A stretch of DNA of 39,162 nt, taken from positions 1 through 39,162 of the forward strand of contig JAHQWP010000071.1 in NCBI GenBank assembly GCA_029856235.1, written 5' to 3'. Origin of the DNA: Promethearchaeia archaeon (GTDB lineage: Archaea; Asgardarchaeota; Lokiarchaeia; Sigyniarchaeales; SOKP01). Positions 17,308 to 25,827 of this stretch are shown here, in pieces. The notes beneath the pieces are model-generated. The model was not told where the DNA came from, did no database searches, and was given only the letters and a program-made list of their open reading frames with translations. Position 1 is the stretch's first letter, and the number at the start of each line of letters is the position of its first letter. The translations under genes and the position numbers were made by a program.

Positions 17308-19026
17308 ATGGGATTAAAATTAGCATCTACCCTTGCGGTAATGTTTTTATTTGCTCTTATCTATGCTGTAGTTTTTACTATCGGAGTCTGGTTTTTACCG
17401 AGTAATCTTTTTGGCTTGCTAATAATGATAGCATTTACGATTCTAATAATATTATTTCAATATGGCATGGGCCCAATATTCATTAGATGGATGTATAGAA
17501 TCGACTGGATTCCCTACGAGGATTTTACCTACCAATATCCCCATTTAGCTGATGTTGTAGACAAAGTTGTCGCAATACAAGAAATCAAAACCCCTAGAAT
17601 GGGAATAATCCACGATTTGAACCCTCAAGCTTTCACTTTTGGCTACACTAAAAATAGCGCCAGGTTGGTAATAACCGATGGAATTCTACATTATCTGGAC
17701 GAAAATGAACAGAGAGCTGTCGTTGCCCATGAGTTAGGTCACATTGTCCATAACGATTTCATTCTTATGACTGTAGTTTTTGCGATTCCTCTAATATTAT
17801 TAACAATTGCTAGATGGTCTTATTATACAGTACGATTTTCGAGCTTAAGAAGATCTAGGGATAACGATGCAGGAAGTTATATTTTTTTAGCATTAATTGC
17901 GGTTGCTATAGTGTCCTATATAAGTTATTATATCGGATTTCTAATATCTTTATTCGTAAGTCGAATTCGAGAGTACTTTGCGGATCAACACTCTGCTGAA
18001 TTAACCGAAAATCCAAATATGTTATCAACTGCTTTAATTAAAATTGCGTATGGATTGCTAGCAACCGGAACAGAGGCAGAAATTAAAGAAAAACGTAAAT
18101 CCAGTGTACGAGGACTCCGGGGATTAGGTATTTTTGATCCGAAGAAAGCAGCAGCTGTAGCTGTGCAAACAATGGACAATACGGGTCAAATTTCAAAAAG
18201 ATCTGTTGAGGCTGCAGCAGGGTGGGACTTGTTCAATCCATGGGCAAAATACTTTCAGATATTCAGTACTCATCCGCTTCCGGCAAAAAGAATTCAACGA
18301 TTGAATGAACAATGTGCGACTTATGAAGTCCCTGTAGAGTACGATTTTTCCGGAGCAAAACAGATCAAAGAACAACAAGTAGGTAAATCCATGGCAGGGA
18401 AATTCATAACAGATCTATTTGTTAAAAGTCTACCTACAATCATTTTCATAATTTTAGTTGCGTTATCAGCTGTATGGATATTTGGGTTTTTAGGTTTTCT
18501 ACCTATTGGAACTCTGACCACGATTAACAATTTAATTCTATTATGGGCTGTTGGTTTCTTCATTATGGGATTTGGAGTCATAAGTAGAACATCCTTCATG
18601 TATCGAAAAGGATTCGCGCCTAATGACGTGGTTGAATTGGTTTCAACCATAAATGTCTCACCAATTCGTCCCTTACCCTCAATAATTGAAGGTAAAATAG
18701 TTGGGAAAGGAATAGCGGGATATTGGTTATCGGAAGATTTATACTTTCAAGATAAAACGGGTCTAATGTACATAGATTATCGCTTTGGTTTTCGGCTTGT
18801 TGATTTCTGGTGGGCACTTGCGAGAGCTGATAGATTAGTGGGGCAAAATGTACAAATTCAAGGGTGGTACAGACGAGGTCCAAGTCCATATTTTCAGGTA
18901 GACACGATTTGGACTGAAGCAGGTAAACGATACCGTAACTATTCTAGGCACATGACGTACATTCTAGCAGTAATATTCTTTATAATCGGCGTTGTTCTCT
19001 TTTATCTGTGGTTTACTGTAATCTAA
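17308..19026 (+). CDS. M48-family membrane metalloprotease with C-terminal OB-like membrane extension
   Basis: A 572-residue HtpX/Ste24-like protease. Membrane helices lie at about 7-30, 33-55, 152-172 and 190-217. The zinc site is HELGH (141-145) with the third ligand Glu222 in SRIREYFAD, and STHPLPAKR (320-328) is the usual downstream block. The C-terminal 190 residues add two membrane helices (about 380-440), a beta-rich module with I-V-G-K-G-I-A-G-Y-W and GWYRRGPSPYFQVD, and a last helix (about 548-570). That module resembles OB-like extensions seen on some archaeal M48 proteins. The likely role is quality control of membrane proteins, with the active site on the cytoplasmic face. It is a single gene with its own AT-rich upstream region. 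Confidence 0.88.
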   Translation: MGLKLASTLAVMFLFALIYAVVFTIGVWFLPSNLFGLLIMIAFTILIILFQYGMGPIFIRWMYRIDWIPYEDFTYQYPHLADVVDKVVAIQEIKTPRMGIIHDLNPQAFTFGYTKNSARLVITDGILHYLDENEQRAVVAHELGHIVHNDFILMTVVFAIPLILLTIARWSYYTVRFSSLRRSRDNDAGSYIFLALIAVAIVSYISYYIGFLISLFVSRIREYFADQHSAELTENPNMLSTALIKIAYGLLATGTEAEIKEKRKSSVRGLRGLGIFDPKKAAAVAVQTMDNTGQISKRSVEAAAGWDLFNPWAKYFQIFSTHPLPAKRIQRLNEQCATYEVPVEYDFSGAKQIKEQQVGKSMAGKFITDLFVKSLPTIIFIILVALSAVWIFGFLGFLPIGTLTTINNLILLWAVGFFIMGFGVISRTSFMYRKGFAPNDVVELVSTINVSPIRPLPSIIEGKIVGKGIAGYWLSEDLYFQDKTGLMYIDYRFGFRLVDFWWALARADRLVGQNVQIQGWYRRGPSPYFQVDTIWTEAGKRYRNYSRHMTYILAVIFFIIGVVLFYLWFTVI

Positions 19027-19135
19027 TACTTAAGAACAATTTTTTTTTTATTCTTTTTGACATTTATCTTATTCGATAAGTTATTTTTTCAAGTGAAATT
19101 TTTTAACTAAAAATTATTATGAGAGGGAATTGAAC

Positions 19136-20386
19136 ATGATGGGTCAAACAAAAAAAAGAGTAGAACTAATGACACCTTTAAAAAACTTAAAATCCTTAAA
19201 TGCAGTCTTAGGTAAAGCAGATGCTGTTTTTTTCGGCGTAGAAGCTTTTAATATGAGAATGTTTAGCGATAATATCAAGTTAGACGATTTAAACAGTATC
19301 GTAAAAAAATGCCACGATAACAATATTTTGGCTTATTTAACCACAAATGTGATTGTATATGAAAACGAATTTGACCTCCTCGATAAAGTGTTAGATAATG
19401 CCGTCGAAGCAGAAATTGACGCTGTAATCATTCACGATATCGGCGTGATTGAATCCGTTAAAGAAAAGGGTTTATCTTTTCATATTTCTACTCAAGCCAA
19501 TATTTCAAATTCCCGAACAGCAAACTTCTACGAAAAATTAGGAGCAGAAAGATTAATTCTTGCAAGAGAACTTTCTTTAGACCAAATTAAAGATATAAAG
19601 ATAAAGATTCAAAAAGCTGAAATAGAAACATTTATTCACGGAGCTCAATGTACTTCTGTTTCCGGGCGGTGTTACTTCTCAGCTGAGGTTTGTGGTTCCC
19701 AAGAGTATTCTGCTAATAGAGGAAGGTGCGTCCAACCCTGTCGCAGAAAATGGCGGGTATACGACGACCAATCAAACGAGTTTCTTTACGATGGAGTGTT
19801 TTTTATAAATTCCAAAGATCTATGTATGATTGAACACATCCCAAAGTTAATTGAAGCCAATATTGACGCTTTTAAAATAGAAGGACGAATGAGAGATCCA
19901 ATTTATATAGAAGAAACGACCGCGTGTTATAAAGAAGCCATTGATGCGTACTACGACAATACGTTTAGTCAGGATAAAGTCCAAGAATGGCTTAAACGAT
20001 TAAGTAAAGTGTATAACAGGGGTTTTTCAACAGGTTTTTACTTTGGAATGCCAAAGGGAAGTGAAATTCAACGAGAATTTGATGGAAATATTTCTAACTA
20101 TAAAAAAGTTGAAATAGGAAAAGTTCTTTCTTATTTTCCTGATAAAAAAGCCGCAAAAATACTCCTGTCTAGAGGAAAATTACAGCTAGATGACGAAATA
20201 TTCATAATTGGAACCCATACTGATACATATTTGCGTCAGAAAATTACGTCAATACAAATTAAACAAAAAGGAAATCTAACTGAAACACCGTTTATTAAAA
20301 CACAAAAGGATAGAATAACCCTAGGAATTTTGGTTGATATGGAAGTTAAAAAGAATGATAAAATCTTTAAGCTTGAGGCTAATTAG
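19136..20386 (+). CDS. Peptidase U32-family protein (RNA hydroxylase/collagenase-like)
   Basis: A U32-family TIM-barrel protein of about 416 residues. The family signature is complete: ETFIHGAQC, then SGRCYFS, with Cys172 and Cys179, followed by Cys186, Cys198 and Cys202 in VCG ... NRGRCVQPCRRKW. In characterised relatives such cysteines bind an iron-sulfur cluster and the proteins hydroxylate RNA bases (TrhP, RlhA) or ubiquinone precursors; peptidase activity was the older assignment. Given the archaeal setting, a tRNA or rRNA modification role is the better guess. A TTG at 19130 extends the frame, but the purine-rich GAGAGGG at about 19121-19127 is well spaced (8 bases) from ATG 19136 and too close to the TTG, so I chose the ATG. 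Confidence 0.83.
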   Translation: MMGQTKKRVELMTPLKNLKSLNAVLGKADAVFFGVEAFNMRMFSDNIKLDDLNSIVKKCHDNNILAYLTTNVIVYENEFDLLDKVLDNAVEAEIDAVIIHDIGVIESVKEKGLSFHISTQANISNSRTANFYEKLGAERLILARELSLDQIKDIKIKIQKAEIETFIHGAQCTSVSGRCYFSAEVCGSQEYSANRGRCVQPCRRKWRVYDDQSNEFLYDGVFFINSKDLCMIEHIPKLIEANIDAFKIEGRMRDPIYIEETTACYKEAIDAYYDNTFSQDKVQEWLKRLSKVYNRGFSTGFYFGMPKGSEIQREFDGNISNYKKVEIGKVLSYFPDKKAAKILLSRGKLQLDDEIFIIGTHTDTYLRQKITSIQIKQKGNLTETPFIKTQKDRITLGILVDMEVKKNDKIFKLEAN

Positions 20387-20477
20387 GTATAATTCTGAAA
20401 TTATAAAAATAAATAAAATAAAAAAAAGTTTGAAGAGATTTCCTATATGGTTTTACATTGGTTACAATACAGACTTT

Positions 20478-20912
20478 CTATAAATCTTCAGCTAAATCTT
20501 CGTAAGCCTCTAAGGCTAATTCAATGATCTCTTGAAAAGCCATTGCGTCTTGAAGATTTCCCTCGACGGTAATGTCTCCAGCCATGTATGCGCTAGTAGC
20601 GTCAACTTCGCCGAATAACATACCGGAGCCTACCTCTTTCGTGGCGGAGAATGTGAACGATGGATTTTCCACATCACCTTCGCCGAATTCTAACGTTCCC
20701 TCTTTCGCCTTAAGCCAAAACTTCTTATCAGCGTCGGTAATATTCATTTGGATAGTAATATCCATATCTTCCAATTCTTCTTTTAAATCTTCATTTTCTA
20801 CGGCAATCTGTTTGAACAGCTCGAAAACTTTTAAAGTATCCATTACGTCCGAAGCAGCAGCCCCGGCGTCAAATTTTCCTTTCAATTCCTTTATTAACGC
20901 TTCATCAACCAT
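20478..20912 (-). CDS. SCP2 sterol-carrier-like lipid-binding protein (copy A)
   Basis: A 144-residue acidic protein of the SCP2 fold. The diagnostic parts are the strand ITIQMNITDADKKFWLKAKE, the segment PSFTFSATKEVGSGMLFGEV, and the end GDITVEGNLQDAMAFQEIIE, which matches the SCP2 'G.l.v.Gd...a..f' tail. SCP2 domains form a hydrophobic tunnel for lipids or acyl chains; archaeal substrates are unknown. It is about 87% identical to the next gene (21203-21637), with a shared nucleotide stretch of about 30 bases around 20637-20667. That indicates a recent duplication or gene conversion. Many G/C-ending codons compared with neighbours suggest strong expression. Confidence 0.85.
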   Translation of the reverse strand: MVDEALIKELKGKFDAGAAASDVMDTLKVFELFKQIAVENEDLKEELEDMDITIQMNITDADKKFWLKAKEGTLEFGEGDVENPSFTFSATKEVGSGMLFGEVDATSAYMAGDITVEGNLQDAMAFQEIIELALEAYEDLAEDL

Positions 20913-21202
20913 GATTTTTCAACCTTCTATTATATTTTATGATATGGTATTTAATTTACGATTTTGATCGATTAAATAAATACTATGATGTATAACTTTT
21001 TACAATATAAAAAGGTTTTATATCTTTTATCGATTATACTGCGAAATCCATAATTTCTATAGGTTGCGACGGCGTGAATTTGCAAAATTTGTCGATTATT
21101 AAGAAATTCAGATTTTCCGATTAAAATTAATAATTTAAAAAAAGTGTAGAATTAAAAAGAAAAAGTAAGATTTGAGCTAATACTAAAGAAGATGCGGCTT
21201 TT

Positions 21203-21637
21203 TTATAGATCTTCAAACATATCTTCAAGAGCTTCTAAAGCTAATTCGATAATCTCTTGAAATGCCATAGCATCTTGTAGGTTACCCTCTACGGTGATAT
21301 CACCGGCCATATAAGCGCTAGTGGCATCAACTTCACCGAATAACATACCGGCACCTACTTCTTTCGTGGCGGAGAATGTGAACGATGGATTATCCACAGT
21401 ACCTTCGCCAAATTCCATGGTACCCTCTTTCGCCTTAAGCCAAAACTTAGCGTCAGCATCTGTTATATTCATTTGGATAGTGATATCCATATCTTCCAAT
21501 TCTTCTTTTAAATCGTCGTTCTCTTCAGCTACTTGCTTAAAGAGTTCGTATACTTTTAGAGTATCGTTTACATCTGATGCAGCAGCACCAGCGTCTATTT
21601 TTTCCTTTATTTCTTTTAATAAGGCTTTGTCAACCAT
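21203..21637 (-). CDS. SCP2 sterol-carrier-like lipid-binding protein (copy B)
   Basis: A 144-residue paralogue of the gene at 20478-20912, of the same length and with the same SCP2 blocks (WLKAKEGTMEFGEG, PSFTFSATKEVGAGMLFGEV, ITVEGNLQDAMAFQEI). The two differ at about 18 positions, mostly near the ends (for example K/E at residue 4 and N/M at 24). Each copy has its own AT-rich upstream region, and 290 bases separate them, so they are probably transcribed separately. That spacer holds no gene I can support. Confidence 0.85.
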   Translation of the reverse strand: MVDKALLKEIKEKIDAGAAASDVNDTLKVYELFKQVAEENDDLKEELEDMDITIQMNITDADAKFWLKAKEGTMEFGEGTVDNPSFTFSATKEVGAGMLFGEVDATSAYMAGDITVEGNLQDAMAFQEIIELALEALEDMFEDL

Positions 21638-21854
21638 TATTGTTTAACCTCTTTTTGAGTTTTAACTAATATTTTTAAATTTGAATTAAATTTGAATTGT
21701 GATTAAAGATAAGTAATTGTAGTTTAAAAACCTTTAATCGTTTCTTCTACGAAGTTCGAAAAGTTTTTATTAGGGTTGGGGAATTCGGTTTTAAAAATAC
21801 CATTCTTATTATATTTATTGAGATGTAAAAAAAATTATTGTTTCTTAGGAAGAC

Positions 21855-21867
21855 AAAAGGGGAAAAA
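21855..21867 (-). terminator. Oligo-T terminator after tRNA-Asp
   Basis: Directly after the encoded CCA end of tRNA-Asp the transcript strand reads five T, four C and four T. T-rich runs without a hairpin are the usual archaeal transcription terminator. Confidence 0.5.
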
Positions 21868-21945
21868 TGGCGCCCACACCGGGATTTGAACCCGGGTCGC
21901 AGGAGTGACAGTCCCGAATGCTGGACCGAACTACACTATGTGGGC
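21868..21945 (-). tRNA. tRNA-Asp (anticodon GUC), no intron, CCA encoded
   Basis: A complete cloverleaf on the minus strand. Acceptor GCCCACA pairs with TGTGGGC; D stem GTGT/GCAT; anticodon stem CGGGA/TCCTG closes the loop CTGTCAC with anticodon GTC; T stem CCGGG/CCCGG closes the loop TTCAAAT. The discriminator is G and CCA is encoded. No extra bases are present, unlike the two other tRNAs in the window. Confidence 0.95.
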
Positions 21946-22119
21946 TTTTTTACTAAAAAATAGAATTATTTTATTTTAGTATAACGGTAGAAATAATTCC
22001 AAATATAAAAATTTTATTTTAAATTCCATTTTTTGCTATTTTACGATGAAAAGAATTCAAGTGGAAAAAAAAAATGCAGTATAAAAATATTAAACAAATG
22101 AATTTTTGGATTATATATT

Positions 22120-22698
22120 ATGGAAGATAAAATGGAAGATAAAATTCAATTTATCGAGCTACAAAAGATTGATCTTATTGATGTCGAATTAAAAGGTAGA
22201 ATCTTGGATATTGGAGGTGGAGGGGAGGGGATAATTGGCCAGCTAAAAGGGGAACAAGTAGTAGCCATTGATCGTCGGGAAGCTGAACTGAAGGAAGCAG
22301 CTCCAGGAGATTACTTAAAAATCATCATGGATGCAAAGGATTTACAGTTTTTAGACGAGACCTTCGACACTACGACCGCTTTTTTCACCCTAATGTATAT
22401 TCCTCTTTCAAACCATCAAAAAGTTTTTCAGGAAATTTATCGCGTTACAAAAAAGGGAGGGGAATTTGTCATCTGGGATTTTAAAATTCCAAATCGTGGT
22501 ATTTCAGATAAGGATTTGTATGGTCTTTACCTTGAAGTTAAAATTGGTGAGAAAAAAATTTCAACGGGGTATGCTACAAAATGGGATAAAGAACAAGATT
22601 TAGAATATTATTTAAACCTAGGTACTTCGATTGGATTTAGAAGCGTAGAAGAAAAGATGATGGATCAAATGTTTTATATTAGGTTCCAAAAAGTCTAG
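22120..22698 (+). CDS. Class I SAM-dependent methyltransferase
   Basis: A 192-residue Rossmann-fold methyltransferase. Motif I is ILDIGGGGEGIIG (about residues 28-40), followed by the acidic end of strand 2 (VVAIDRREAEL), a D-A-K-D-L-Q-F-L-D-E-T-F-D segment that matches motif II/III of the type-11 group, and KKGGEFVIWDF. Small-molecule methylation is likely, with the acceptor unknown. The start is repeated: MEDKMEDK could begin at 22120 or at 22135. It sits between tRNA-Asp and the plus-strand SCP2 pair. Confidence 0.82.
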   Translation: MEDKMEDKIQFIELQKIDLIDVELKGRILDIGGGGEGIIGQLKGEQVVAIDRREAELKEAAPGDYLKIIMDAKDLQFLDETFDTTTAFFTLMYIPLSNHQKVFQEIYRVTKKGGEFVIWDFKIPNRGISDKDLYGLYLEVKIGEKKISTGYATKWDKEQDLEYYLNLGTSIGFRSVEEKMMDQMFYIRFQKV

Positions 22699-22850
22699 GC
22701 TATTTTAGAGAGTTTAATAGTTTTTTAATTTATTTTCCCTTGGTTTCACATTATTATATTGCTTTTTTCTGAAGAAAAACAAATAAATAGTTGTTTTATC
22801 TTTATTTATAGGAATAAGGATTTTTCAAAGAGGTATTTATCTGTATACTT

Positions 22851-23282
22851 ATGAACGCTCAGAACCCAATTAGTTCAATTTTGGAACATCTGAACATAGA
22901 GAGTCCAAAATTTGCAAATGTACTTGATAAGATCATCAAAGCGGTAGTAAAAATCATGAATAATACAGAAGAACTTAAGGAAGAATTAACTGGGTTTGAC
23001 GACATTTATCAAACATATGTGCTCGATGCAGATTTTAATTATTGGTTGGAGGTTTCAGATGGAAAACTTCAATACGAGAAAGGAGTTAACCCAAAAGCAT
23101 TATTCGCTATTACTTTCAATAAAGATATACTTATTCAAATTTTAAAAAATAAGTTAAGCGGAACAGACGCTTTCATGAAAGGAAAGATTAATGTCGAAGG
23201 ATCTCTCTCTCAAGGGTTAAGATATATAAAGCTTTTCCGAATATTTGTGAAGTATTTACGAAAAAAAAACGGTATTAAATAA
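22851..23282 (+). CDS. SCP2-like lipid-binding protein, divergent (copy C)
   Basis: A 143-residue SCP2-fold protein. The pattern YVLDADFNYWLEVSDGKLQY ... GTDAFMKGKINVEGSLSQGL corresponds to ITDADKKFWLKAKEG ... TSAYMAGDITVEGNLQDAM of copies A and B. It is basic at the C-terminus (KYLRKKNGIK), in contrast to acidic A and B, which suggests another ligand or membrane contact. It is followed on the same strand by copy D. Confidence 0.75.
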   Translation: MNAQNPISSILEHLNIESPKFANVLDKIIKAVVKIMNNTEELKEELTGFDDIYQTYVLDADFNYWLEVSDGKLQYEKGVNPKALFAITFNKDILIQILKNKLSGTDAFMKGKINVEGSLSQGLRYIKLFRIFVKYLRKKNGIK

Positions 23283-23419
23283 TCGTTTTTGGCTTCTTAT
23301 CATGGCAATATTATATAAAACTATAAATGATCTATCAATAGTATTTTCATAATATTAATTGGAAGAATTGCGAACATAATATTTTTCAAAATAAAGTGTT
23401 AGAGGGATAAGTTTTAGTA

Positions 23420-23872
23420 ATGATTGACTCGAATGCTATACTGATGATGTTGAACTCATTAGATTCGTCAAAAAGTGCATTAAAATCTACAATAGACAAG
23501 TTTATTAGATTAGGAATAAAGATCGTTAATGAAACCGAAGAATTTCAGGAAGAATTAGAATTATATGATGATAAAATTTACCATATATACATTAAAGATA
23601 TAGATTATAACATCTGGCTAAAAAAGATCGGTAGATTGGTTGCTTACAATAATTCGTACTACGAGGAAAACTCAGAAGAGTTGGATGTAATTCACTTTTT
23701 TGTTACTAAAACTACCATGAAAAATGTTATAACACGGAAAATTCAAGCAGATGATGCGTTTATGAGAGGATTAATCAAAATTAGGGGACACTTATCCGAT
23801 GCTATGTGCGCAAAAAATTTACTCTCTTTATTTTTTAGATACATGGATTATATCGCGTATAATTCCGATTAA
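23420..23872 (+). CDS. SCP2-like lipid-binding protein, most divergent (copy D)
   Basis: A 150-residue protein that keeps the SCP2 frame: YIKDIDYNIWLKKIGRLVAY and ADDAFMRGLIKIRGHLSDAM align with the same regions of copies A to C. The otherwise invariant 'G-x-hydrophobic-x-V-E-G' reads L-I-K-I-R-G-H, and there is a longer loop around residues 80-95. It is 137 bases downstream of copy C. It could be a specialised or degenerating paralogue. Confidence 0.65.
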   Translation: MIDSNAILMMLNSLDSSKSALKSTIDKFIRLGIKIVNETEEFQEELELYDDKIYHIYIKDIDYNIWLKKIGRLVAYNNSYYEENSEELDVIHFFVTKTTMKNVITRKIQADDAFMRGLIKIRGHLSDAMCAKNLLSLFFRYMDYIAYNSD

Positions 23873-24003
23873 CAAATAAGAATTGCTTAATTATCATGGG
23901 ATAGATAATTTTTTTAGAAATAAAATATATCAATAAACATTCGATCTTTTCTCTTCATATTATGAATTTAGAAAAAATCGGGCCTGTAATCTAGTCTGGA
24001 TAA

Positions 24004-24031
24004 TTGTGCGATATTTTATCGAGCGATCCGA
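24004..24031 (+). other. BHB intron 1 of tRNA-Arg, D loop
   Basis: GGAT (23998-24001) pairs with ATCC (24026-24029) as the central 4-bp helix. The 3-nt bulges are AAT (24002-24004) and GAG (24030-24032). Inside the intron, TGT/GCG wobble pairs and CGATA/TATCG close a TTT loop. Cutting after the second base of each bulge defines the intron. Confidence 0.7.
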
Positions 24032-24056
24032 GGGGTACCCGGCTTCGGACTGGGAT

Positions 24057-24084
24057 GTCAGGTGGAAGATTCCATCGACCCAAA
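24057..24084 (+). other. BHB intron 2 of tRNA-Arg, variable loop
   Basis: TGGG (24051-24054, the 3' strand of the anticodon stem) pairs with CCCA (24079-24082) as the 4-bp helix, with bulges ATG (24055-24057) and AAG (24083-24085). The inner stem is TC/GA plus GGTGGA/TCCATC, with one bulged A, closing AGAT. Splicing restores variable loop ATGTC. Confidence 0.75.
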
Positions 24085-24400
24085 GTCGCAGGTTCGAATC
24101 CTGCCAGGCCCACTATTAATTTTATATTTCACAAATTTGTTAACAAAATATATTATTATTGGGAGTAATTTGTGGATCTTTGTTATAAAAAAACATAAAG
24201 GGCAGTTTCTTGTTAAATTATTGGGAAAGGGCACTATTTAGCTTTTTTACATTTTATAATAAATTTCCTTTTTCTCATTTTATATACGGGGATTACTTTT
24301 TTACACAAAAGTTACCATACATTTAAATATTATGAACACAATATAATGATCGTCTTTCCCAGTTTTGACCACAAATTACTCTTTTTACAAATAATGAAAA

Positions 24401-25201
24401 ATGATCGAAATAGAGAATAATTCTCAGGATTCATTTGAGGTACCAGCGGCAATTCAAGTTTTAGGTATTAGTTTAGTTTCAATGACAAAAAATCGATATA
24501 GTATTGTGTTCAATAAAGGCATAAGCTGCTCATTACTGAAAGATTTAATACATCTCTATCGTCTCGAGATAAATAGTAAGGAAGAAGGGAAAATAATTGA
24601 TTTATTAGGAGTTTATACTGTTAACATTCATTTTTATTCTGCAGAGAATGAGAAAATAGCAGTTTTTTATATAAACGAGAAAGATAAGTTAGCTAATTAC
24701 GCAGACCTTTGTTCACTTTCGAGATTATTAGTTAAAACATATAGTTCTAATGTCTCACATTCGAAAATTAGTCAAATCTGTAATAAAGCTATTCCTAGTG
24801 CTAAAGGCCTTTCAGCTCTCTTTGTAATTAGTACAACAGGTCACACATTATTTACGAGAATCAGAAATGATAAAACAAAGCTATTAGAAAACTCTATACA
24901 AATCGGGGGGTTTCTGTCAGCAATCTTAATGTTTTCAAACGAAATTATTGGGAAAAATTCTGGAGAAAATCTTCAAGCGATTAATTTTGAAAACCAGCAG
25001 TTCCTTATAACTGTTGAAGAAGGAATAATATTTGCATATCTTATCGAACAATCAAGACCTTCTGAAGTTATTCAAAGATATATGGAATTGCTAAAAGAGG
25101 AATTTTTTGAACTATACTACGACTGCCTGAAAGATTTTAATGGCGATCTTAACCAGTTTCATAAATTTGAACCAATAGTGGAAAAATATTTTTCAATTTA
25201 A
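24401..25201 (+). CDS. Longin-like domain protein, probably two tandem domains (Asgard type)
   Basis: A 266-residue soluble protein. Two successive alpha/beta units of about 110 residues are visible: one at about 15-115, and a second from about 138 (ALFVISTTGHTLFTRI, then IQIGGFLSAILMFSNEIIG, then FLITVEEGIIFAYLIEQ). The order strand-strand-long helix-strands-helix with G-G-F-L-x-A-I is common in longin/roadblock-like proteins that are expanded in Asgard archaea, where such domains bind small GTPases or mediate membrane traffic-like functions. No GTPase is in the window. The roadblock-like gene starts about 100 bases downstream on the same strand, so a shared complex is likely. Family placement is by pattern only. 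Confidence 0.6.
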   Translation: MIEIENNSQDSFEVPAAIQVLGISLVSMTKNRYSIVFNKGISCSLLKDLIHLYRLEINSKEEGKIIDLLGVYTVNIHFYSAENEKIAVFYINEKDKLANYADLCSLSRLLVKTYSSNVSHSKISQICNKAIPSAKGLSALFVISTTGHTLFTRIRNDKTKLLENSIQIGGFLSAILMFSNEIIGKNSGENLQAINFENQQFLITVEEGIIFAYLIEQSRPSEVIQRYMELLKEEFFELYYDCLKDFNGDLNQFHKFEPIVEKYFSI

Positions 25202-25302
25202 TTGGTCAATCATAGGTATTAAAAGATAAGTGTGCGAGAACATAGTACTCACATAAAATCTCACCCAAACATATTTATAATTCAAATTTATAAATTAATT
25301 AG

Positions 25303-25659
25303 ATGACGCTTACTATAGATATGGATGTTATATTGAACAATTTGATTAAGGATTTAGGTCCATCAGTTTATTTTATTTTAATCTCCTCAGAAAACGGAGT
25401 CATAAAGAAATCATACATCAACGAGGAAGAGTTTAACAAAGCTTCTATATCTTTGAATATTTCTCAATTATATGAATTGGCAGAAGAAACCACTGAAAGT
25501 ATCGGTTTACATAGTCCAGATTTTAATATAATTCATACTGATAATTATTATATTTTATCAATAAAAATTCTTGAACATTTAGTCATTCTTTTAACTGAAG
25601 ACCAAGTGGAAGTGAATGATGTTTTTAACACAATTAACAACTCAGTTGCTCCTCCATAA
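25303..25659 (+). CDS. Roadblock/LC7-like protein
   Basis: A 118-residue protein consistent with one roadblock/LC7 domain: an N-terminal helix, then YFILISSENGVIKKS (strand-turn-strand with the E-N-G turn), a helix ISQLYELAEETTESIG, and the later strands IIHTDNYYILSIKI and LVILLTED. The family forms homo- or heterodimers that regulate small GTPases (MglB, Ragulator, dynein light chain). It follows the longin-like gene on the same strand. Similarity is by fold pattern, so some uncertainty remains. Confidence 0.6.
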   Translation: MTLTIDMDVILNNLIKDLGPSVYFILISSENGVIKKSYINEEEFNKASISLNISQLYELAEETTESIGLHSPDFNIIHTDNYYILSIKILEHLVILLTEDQVEVNDVFNTINNSVAPP

Positions 25660-25827
25660 CCAACTCTAACGATTTGGTTTATTTTTTATGAATTAAGCAA
25701 GTAGGAACCATAAATTTTGGATATTTTAATTTATAAAAGAATATTATAAATATTGGTCCCTCAAACTCATATATATCTTTCATTAACTGATTATATAAAA
25801 AATGAATTTAAACAAGATTGAATAAAT

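Larger units (their letters stand above)
23980..24112 (+). tRNA. tRNA-Arg (anticodon UCG) with two non-canonical introns
   Basis: Acceptor GGGCCTG (23980-23986) pairs with CAGGCCC (24105-24111), discriminator A, CCA not encoded. T stem GCAGG/CCTGC closes TTCGAAT (24093-24099). Anticodon stem CCCGG (24038-24042)/CTGGG (24050-24054) closes CTTCGGA with anticodon TCG at 24045-24047. The gene is 133 nt. Two 28-nt insertions, in the D loop (24004-24031) and the variable loop (24057-24084), each fold into a BHB splice motif; removal leaves 77 nt with variable loop ATGTC. The D stem (ATCT with GGGT) is weak, with two G-U pairs, and the D loop is about two bases long, so the D-loop cut could be off by one or two. 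Confidence 0.82.

Noticed and set aside
24050-24077. Alternative register for the second tRNA-Arg intron that would make the anticodon CGG (Pro).
   Set aside because: The resulting anticodon stem does not pair, whereas intron 24057-24084 gives a normal variable loop and a full BHB.
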